Positions 58,423-64,000 of a stretch of 64,000 nt of DNA are shown one piece after another. A program made the position numbers and the translations under genes. Within the stretch, counting starts at the first letter, position 1. Every line of letters begins with the position of its first letter. The stretch is from the NCBI GenBank assembly GCA_030428705.1, contig JAUIDI010000002.1, positions 682,001-746,000 of the forward strand. The letters run 5' to 3'. The notes under the pieces were generated by a model. The model saw only the letters and a program-made list of their open reading frames with translations, ran no database searches and was not told where the DNA came from. Origin of the DNA: Bacteroidia bacterium. GTDB taxonomy: Bacteria > Bacteroidota > Bacteroidia > Flavobacteriales > Flavobacteriaceae.

Positions 58423-58478
58423 ACTGCTTACTGTTCACTGCCCACTGCCTACTGCTCACCGCCTACTGTTTACTGATC
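58423..58478. repeat. Degenerate heptamer array upstream of the four-helix-bundle gene
   Basis: ACTGCTT ACTGTTC ACTGCCC ACTGCCT ACTGCTC ACCGCCT ACTGTTT ACTGATC. Confidence 0.88.
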
Positions 58479-59073
58479 ACTTTTTCACCCTCGATCCATT
58501 ATTCCTCACGAAAGCCTCCCACCCTGAATAGGACTTGCCTACCTCGATACGCCCCTCATTATAGAAATGGCACACGGCCGCTGCTAACCCGTCGGTACTA
58601 TCAAGATTTTTGGGCAAAGTTTTTAATTGCAGGGTACTCTGCAACATTTTTGCGACCTGCTCTTTGCTGGCATTTCCGTTGCCCGTAATGGCCATCTTTA
58701 TTTTCTTGGGGAGGTATTCCGTAATAGGAATCTGTCGCGATAATCCGGCGGCCATGGCAACACCTTGTGCACGGCCCAACTTTAACATCGATTGTACGTT
58801 CTTGCTATAAAAAGGTGCCTCAATGGCCATTTCATCGGGGTGATAGGTGTCAATGAGTTGCAACGTGCGCTCAAAAATGAGTTTGAGTTTGGTATAAGGG
58901 TCTTTGTACTTACTTAACTGCAGCTCGTTCATCTGAACGAATTCCATCTTCTTGTCAACGACCTTGATAATACCGAACCCCATAATCGTGGTTCCCGGGT
59001 CGATACCGAGTATAATCTTTTCCTTGGACAATTTTTGCGTTTTGTTTTTAATTATTCCACAGCACTTCGACAA
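58477..59073 (-). CDS. ruvC: Holliday junction endodeoxyribonuclease RuvC (start uncertain; TTG 59041 also possible)
   Basis: IILGIDPGTTIMGFGII; AIEAPFYSKNVQSMLKLGRAQGVAMAAG. Confidence 0.93.
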   Translation of the reverse strand: MSKCCGIIKNKTQKLSKEKIILGIDPGTTIMGFGIIKVVDKKMEFVQMNELQLSKYKDPYTKLKLIFERTLQLIDTYHPDEMAIEAPFYSKNVQSMLKLGRAQGVAMAAGLSRQIPITEYLPKKIKMAITGNGNASKEQVAKMLQSTLQLKTLPKNLDSTDGLAAAVCHFYNEGRIEVGKSYSGWEAFVRNNGSRVKK

Positions 59074-59082
59074 GCTCAGTGC
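59062..59082. repeat. Palindromic repeat-like element at the ruvC 5' end
   Basis: GCACTTCGACAAGCTCAGTGC with GCACT/AGTGC ends. Confidence 0.5.
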
Positions 59083-59135
59083 GACGGATTAAGGTTTTAG
59101 GCCTACATATTTGAAATTGTACTCGTGGTTGAACT

Positions 59136-59612
59136 TCATTTGGCATTCAATTCAATGGGAATTCGATATTTACTTTTAACGGGAATTCCTCTTTTCAGGG
59201 CGGGCGCAATTTCAGGAAGCCCCTTAAGGCTCTGAACAATGATACCGTCGAATTCGGGCATCTGTAAATCGATCATTCTACTTTTCTCGATATCCAAAAC
59301 CTCTATATTCCCCTCTTGATCCACAATGAAATCAACATAGACCGTAGCATTTATCCCTTCGTTTAAAACAAACTCGAATTCCTGCAATGTCATTGTAAAG
59401 TGTTTTATTACTTCGCCTGTAAAACACTCTTTCTGCGCCGATTTGTTCAAAAGCTCGTCACAATTTTCAAAAAGGGGATAATTATCGACCTCGTTCCAAT
59501 CGATATCGCGCATTTCTTGATTGACCAATTCGCGCGTTTTTTTTTCCTTCGACTTTTCAAAATCACAGGAAACAAAAAGAAAAGGAATCACTAAGAACCA
59601 AAATTTTCGCAT
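59136..59612 (-). CDS. Lipoprotein with TonB-C-like domain
   Basis: LFVSCDFEKSKE lipobox; ATVYVDFIVDQEGNIEVLDI; start refined to ATG 59612. Confidence 0.65.
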   Translation of the reverse strand: MRKFWFLVIPFLFVSCDFEKSKEKKTRELVNQEMRDIDWNEVDNYPLFENCDELLNKSAQKECFTGEVIKHFTMTLQEFEFVLNEGINATVYVDFIVDQEGNIEVLDIEKSRMIDLQMPEFDGIIVQSLKGLPEIAPALKRGIPVKSKYRIPIELNAK

Positions 59613-59649
59613 CCACCTCATTACTTGCGCTGAAATTACGATTTTTAAG

Positions 59650-60789
59650 TCATTCTTGTGCCATATGGATTTCTTGCTTGAGCTCTGAAATCCGTTTTTT
59701 AACGAAATCGGATAAGTATGTTTTCTTGTCGCCAAACTTTTTTATGAAGCCTTCATAGAGTTCCAATTTGGCCTTGGGATCCTCATAATATTGATCGGCG
59801 ACCGTACAAATTTGATAGTAGGCCCTATGATCGGTTTCATCTTCCTTATAGGCCAATCGATAGTAACTCAGGGCGGACTCTAAATCTTTCCTTGTGCGAG
59901 CCAGGCTCGCCAATGCAGTATATTCTTGGCTTAAATCGGGCCTTTTGGCCGCAATGGCCTTCTTGAAATAGACCTCGGCACTATCAATCTGTCTTTCCTT
60001 ATAGAAAGTGTATCCCAGACCGTTATAGGCTTCGGGCGTAAAATCAGGAAACTGTAGCAAGCCCCGATACCTGTTTTTGGCCTTTTCGAATTCCCACAGC
60101 TGATAATAACTGTGTCCCAGTTTTTGATAGATGTGGGGTTTTTCCTCCCCCAGTTCAAGCAGGCGCTCGAAAAGAGGTGCCGCTCCTTTATAATCGTAAT
60201 CGTTAAACAATGCCAGGGCCTTAAGATTGAGTAGGGCTACATCGGCTTCATAAAACCTTAATCCCATATCGATAAAGCGCAAAGCTTGTTGCTTCTCCTT
60301 TTTGACAATGAAGTATCTACCCAACTGAAAAAGGCTTCGTAAATGTGTGCTATCGATAGCGACCGCATTTTTATAGGCGACCAGACTACTAGCATCATTT
60401 GCCATTTCGCGATACGTTTCACCCAAGTAATAATAGTATTCAGGGTTGTCTTTTTCTTCTTGGGTCAAAGCGTGAAAAACCACATTGGCCTTTTGAAAAC
60501 TGTCCATTTTAAAATACAGTTTGCCCAATTCGAATTTAGCGACTTGGGAAGTGTTGTCAGAGGCGATTAGGCCCTCATATTCAATTATTGCCTTATCATA
60601 ATTGCCAATGGCATTGTATGCCCTGGCAATCTGAAGTTTTGAAGTCACAGAACCATCTTTTGCATACTGATTTATGGATTCTGAATAATTTCCCAGGCGA
60701 TACAGGCTATCGGCAATCATTATCGGCCCGTCTTGTGCATAAACGTTAAAACAAGAGATTGTAAGGAAAAATAAAATCGCCTTTTTCAA
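59650..60789 (-). CDS. Tetratricopeptide repeat protein, exported
   Basis: Signal peptide; repeated TPR signatures (YNGLGYTFYKERQIDSAEVYFKKAIA). Confidence 0.9.
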   Translation of the reverse strand: MKKAILFFLTISCFNVYAQDGPIMIADSLYRLGNYSESINQYAKDGSVTSKLQIARAYNAIGNYDKAIIEYEGLIASDNTSQVAKFELGKLYFKMDSFQKANVVFHALTQEEKDNPEYYYYLGETYREMANDASSLVAYKNAVAIDSTHLRSLFQLGRYFIVKKEKQQALRFIDMGLRFYEADVALLNLKALALFNDYDYKGAAPLFERLLELGEEKPHIYQKLGHSYYQLWEFEKAKNRYRGLLQFPDFTPEAYNGLGYTFYKERQIDSAEVYFKKAIAAKRPDLSQEYTALASLARTRKDLESALSYYRLAYKEDETDHRAYYQICTVADQYYEDPKAKLELYEGFIKKFGDKKTYLSDFVKKRISELKQEIHMAQE

Positions 60790-60804
60790 TTATCAACTGC
60801 TGTT

Positions 60805-62454
60805 TTATTGCAACTTAAATGTAATAGGTAGAGAAAATGAAACTCCTGTGACCTTTCCTTGCTGCTTACCAGGTCTTAATTTTGGTAACAAGTTAATAAT
60901 TCGTTCAGCTTCGGCCTCCAAAGATGCGTCGGGTCCCTTCTTTTTTAATTGGGTGATATTGCCTAGTTCATCAATAACAAAATTAGTGAGTACCCTCCCC
61001 TGTATACCCTTTTCCTGTGCTTCTTTTGGGTATTTAAAATGCGATACGATGTGCTTCCGAAGTTTTTCCTCAAAACAATTGCGTTTGTCGGCAACATTTT
61101 CGCATCCCGGAAAGACTGGAACCTCGTCGACTAAAAAAAATGGCCAAGAACTAGTACCTCCCAAATTGCTTCCTTTCAACATAATCCGCAATTGTTTGTC
61201 AATACTCTTAACTTCAGAATTATCATCCATTGAGCTTGTAGACAATCGCCTGCGTTTGTCCAATAGTTCTTGATATTTATTCATTACCTCTTCGGAATAA
61301 GTCTGGGCGTGTTTAATAGTTCCGGTAGTTTGGTCAAGGTTAGACTTATCAATAAATACCCCTAATTTAGAGTCAATCGCAAGTTTAGCTTTAATCCTTT
61401 CGCCATTTAATCCAGAGATGTACGACTCGTCTTCAGATGGAACAAATCTCATCGTGGAATTTCCATCTTTGACGAACAATTGCCAATCATCTTGGTTCTC
61501 CGATAGGAGCATTAGCCGTTGAAAGACCTGATTTTCTTCTTCATTCGTAAGGTTTTCTATATCGCCAACGGTAATAGATTCTTGAATAATATCTTTACCT
61601 GTTTCTTGTTCACAAGAGGTATAGGCCAACATCCCTAAAACCAAGGGCACCAACATCAAATACTTTAATTGCCAAACTTTTTTTGATCTTGCTTTTTGTA
61701 ACATGACGATTCGTTTTTTGATTAATGAACTTTTAAAAAATTGATTGATAAAAGAAATATTCTCCGTTTCGAATATTTGCGAAAGCAATACTTCGTACTG
61801 CTCTTTTTTATGGGTCTTGGCGACATGCGAATCGGCGATGAACTCGTGCAGTTCAGAAACCCGTTGCTGATAAACATATACCAAAGGGTTGAACCAACCG
61901 ATGATACGCATCAATTCGAAAAACAGAAGGTCCCATGAATGTTTTTGCTCGATGTGTACCAATTCGTGCTGTATGATACTTTGATGTTCCCTTTCCAAAA
62001 CCTTGTCCCCCAAGAAAATGGACCTGAAAAATGAAAAGGCGATTTGGCTATTCGCTATGAGTATTCTTGTGAATTTCGAAAAATGTTGGATCGCTCCGTT
62101 TTTTCGAAGTCGGTAGATCTGAAACAATTTATAGCCAAAATAAATCGCGGCAAAAAACATTCCCCCGAACAAAATCGTCTCTTCCCAAGAAATATTGAAT
62201 CGTGGGCCTTCGGTCAGAGAACCGTTACCGGTTACATCGATGTTCATCAACAATTCAGGATATACAAAATACCGTTCGGGCAAAGAACTCTTTAAAGCCT
62301 CGATCTTGATCCAGGGGAGCCCCAAGGACAATATATAGGTGCCAATCAGATACGCACGGTTCCATTGGAAAAAAGTTTCCCTTTTGAGCATAAAATCATA
62401 GATGACGAGGAACACCAATTGAAAGGCGATACACTCCAATATATATTGTATCAT
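60805..62454 (-). CDS. BlaR1-like M56 peptidase with TonB C-terminal domain
   Basis: IIQHELVHIEQKHSWDLLFFELMRIIGWFNPLVY; FPGCENVADKRNCFEEKLRKHI; GRVLTNFVIDELGNI. Confidence 0.92.
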   Translation of the reverse strand: MIQYILECIAFQLVFLVIYDFMLKRETFFQWNRAYLIGTYILSLGLPWIKIEALKSSLPERYFVYPELLMNIDVTGNGSLTEGPRFNISWEETILFGGMFFAAIYFGYKLFQIYRLRKNGAIQHFSKFTRILIANSQIAFSFFRSIFLGDKVLEREHQSIIQHELVHIEQKHSWDLLFFELMRIIGWFNPLVYVYQQRVSELHEFIADSHVAKTHKKEQYEVLLSQIFETENISFINQFFKSSLIKKRIVMLQKARSKKVWQLKYLMLVPLVLGMLAYTSCEQETGKDIIQESITVGDIENLTNEEENQVFQRLMLLSENQDDWQLFVKDGNSTMRFVPSEDESYISGLNGERIKAKLAIDSKLGVFIDKSNLDQTTGTIKHAQTYSEEVMNKYQELLDKRRRLSTSSMDDNSEVKSIDKQLRIMLKGSNLGGTSSWPFFLVDEVPVFPGCENVADKRNCFEEKLRKHIVSHFKYPKEAQEKGIQGRVLTNFVIDELGNITQLKKKGPDASLEAEAERIINLLPKLRPGKQQGKVTGVSFSLPITFKLQ

Positions 62455-62465
62455 CGTAACAAGTT

Positions 62466-62828
62466 TTAATTATCGTTTTTCTTTATCTCCTTTAAAATGG
62501 ATTCCAATTCGGACAGACTCAAATCGTTCTTCTTCATAAAAAAGGAAACCATACTCTTAAAGGAACCCTGAAAATAACCATCGACCAATTTGTTGATGGA
62601 CTGGTTGCTGTATTCCGATTTCTTGACTACCGGGAAATACAGGTATCCCTTACCCTCTTGCTCGTGATCCACGAAACCCTTGCTTTCTAAAATGCGCACA
62701 ATGGTAGACACCGTATTATATGCCGGTTTCGGTTCGGGCAGTTTTTCGATGATGGCCGCCACATTGCATTTTTGCAATTGCCATAAAATTTGCATGACTT
62801 CCTCTTCTGCCTTGGTCAATTGTTTCAT
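62466..62828 (-). CDS. BlaI/MecI/CopY-family repressor (second copy)
   Basis: MKQLTKAEEEVMQILWQLQKCNVAAIIEKLPEPKPAYNTVSTIVRILESKGFV. Confidence 0.92.
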   Translation of the reverse strand: MKQLTKAEEEVMQILWQLQKCNVAAIIEKLPEPKPAYNTVSTIVRILESKGFVDHEQEGKGYLYFPVVKKSEYSNQSINKLVDGYFQGSFKSMVSFFMKKNDLSLSELESILKEIKKNDN

Positions 62829-62831
62829 TCA

Positions 62832-62889
62832 ACTAAGTTTTTAGTTTAATAATAAAACAAATATAACTAAATAATTAGTAAGGCCCAAA
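62832..62889. promoter_or_regulatory. Putative operator pair for the second BlaI-family repressor
   Basis: ACTAAGTTTTTAGT (62832-62845) and ACTAAATAATTAGT (62876-62889), both ACTAA-N4-TTAGT. Confidence 0.65.
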
Positions 62890-62984
62890 AATCATGAAAG
62901 CTCCTAAAGTTTGATCTGTAACAAATTCGGTTTATCTTCGTCCAACAGAAAAATACTCCCTTTGGAGAAATTGAAAAAGAGCTT

Positions 62985-63494
62985 ATGGATATTGCACTTT
63001 TGATTATCGGATTTATCTTGATGTTCGTAGGTATTTTGGGAAGCTTCCTACCTGTACTTCCTGGGCCACCGGTAAGTTGGCTGGGGCTGCTCTTGCTCTT
63101 CATGACCCAAGCAATACCTGACGATTGGTGGGTATTGGGAATTACTGGGGCGGTTGCGCTTATCGTTTTTGGTCTTGACTATGCCATACCCGCCATGGGC
63201 ACCAAGAAATTCGGGGGCACCAAAGCAGGAATGATCGGTGCGACCCTCGGATTGATAGTCGGTCTTTTGGCCCCTATCCCCGGAGGTATTATTATCGGAC
63301 CTTTCGTAGGCGCATTTATCGGTGAGATCATCAACAAGGCGGATCAAAAAACGGCCTTAAGGGCAGCCTTTGGATCGTTTCTCGGATTTTTAACGGGCAC
63401 TTTCATGAAATTGATCGTTACCCTAATATTCTTGGGCATCTTTATCTCCACGGCTTGGGACTATCGCAGTGCCCTATTTCCTTTTTTTGATTGA
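62985..63494 (+). CDS. DUF456-family membrane protein
   Basis: LIIGFILMFVGILGSFLPVLPGPPVSWLGLLLL; glycine-rich repeats. Confidence 0.9.
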   Translation: MDIALLIIGFILMFVGILGSFLPVLPGPPVSWLGLLLLFMTQAIPDDWWVLGITGAVALIVFGLDYAIPAMGTKKFGGTKAGMIGATLGLIVGLLAPIPGGIIIGPFVGAFIGEIINKADQKTALRAAFGSFLGFLTGTFMKLIVTLIFLGIFISTAWDYRSALFPFFD

Positions 63495-63498
63495 TCGG

Positions 63499-63999
63499 TC
63501 ATCCCCAGACAACTTTATCCTCGATCGGTCTTCGCGTCATTTCAGGAATTTCCCCTTCGTAATATCCCATATAGAAAAAGCCCAAACACTTTTCACCGGG
63601 TGCCAGTTCAAAGAACTCATCCATGTACTTGATGAGCCCCGGGGAACTCCAATAACAACCAATGCCCATTTCGGTGCAACAGAGCCACATGTTCTGAACG
63701 GCCATCGCGGTCGCGGCGATCTCTTCCCATTCCGGCAAGCTTTCCAATGGGTCTCGTTGCATACAAATGGCAATGACCGCACCTGCCTTCTTCGGATTAT
63801 CGATCAGTTTCTTTACCTTGAACTCCTTCGGATTAGGCTCGGTCTCCATATACTTCAGGGAAAGAAACAGGCCCAGCTTTTCACATGATTCACCCTGCAA
63901 TACCTTAAAGCGCCAAGGTTCCGTTTTTTTATGGGTGGGTGCCCAATTGGCCGCCTCCAAAATCTTTTCAATATCGGCTTTCGCTATTGGTTTATCGAT
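63499..63999 (-). CDS. Nitroreductase-family protein (5' end outside window)
   Basis: IDKPIAKADIEKILEAANWAPTHKKTEPWRFKVLQGE; frame stays open to the window edge. Confidence 0.92.
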   Translation of the reverse strand: MDKPIAKADIEKILEAANWAPTHKKTEPWRFKVLQGESCEKLGLFLSLKYMETEPNPKEFKVKKLIDNPKKAGAVIAICMQRDPLESLPEWEEIAATAMAVQNMWLCCTEMGIGCYWSSPGLIKYMDEFFELAPGEKCLGFFYMGYYEGEIPEMTRRPIEDKVVWG

Positions 64000-64000
64000 A

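Overview
64 kb of a Bacteroidota (Flavobacteriaceae-like) chromosome; assignment rests on SusC/SusD pairs, BlaI-M56/TonB pairs, the relaxase type and overall gene content. Left to right: (1) the end of an AbiE-type toxin/antitoxin pair and a MobC/relaxase mobilization module with a structured GC-rich candidate oriT; (2) a stress/redox island (~4.5-20.4 kb) with a soluble histidine kinase and sigma54 response regulator, three Rnk/GreA-like paralogues, glutamate dehydrogenase, UspA, MscS, remnants of a Crp regulator and a type ISP restriction enzyme, a MarR regulator with a four-Cys tail, thioredoxin-like and ferredoxin proteins, hemerythrin, RIC/ScdA, Rrf2 and an FNR-like regulator; (3) a sialic-acid utilization locus (lyase, SusC/D, GntR, epimerase, sialidase, GH20, NanM-symporter fusion); (4) TetR/Rieske, a decayed region, tRNA-Leu, an M20 peptidase and two heptamer tandem arrays; (5) a BlaI/M56 pair, then a second sialidase/aldolase/symporter locus; (6) housekeeping-type genes (membrane MutS-like ATPase, hemW, ruvC, TPR, a second BlaI/M56 pair, nitroreductase). 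Most notable: a four-helix-bundle (S23/IVP family) gene flanked by oppositely oriented heptamer arrays between hemW and ruvC; a palindromic repeat inserted in frame within hemW; and several operator families that can be read by eye (MarR-type, Rrf2-type, GntR-type, BlaI-type, TetR-type). No tools were run; family calls come from recognising sequence motifs.
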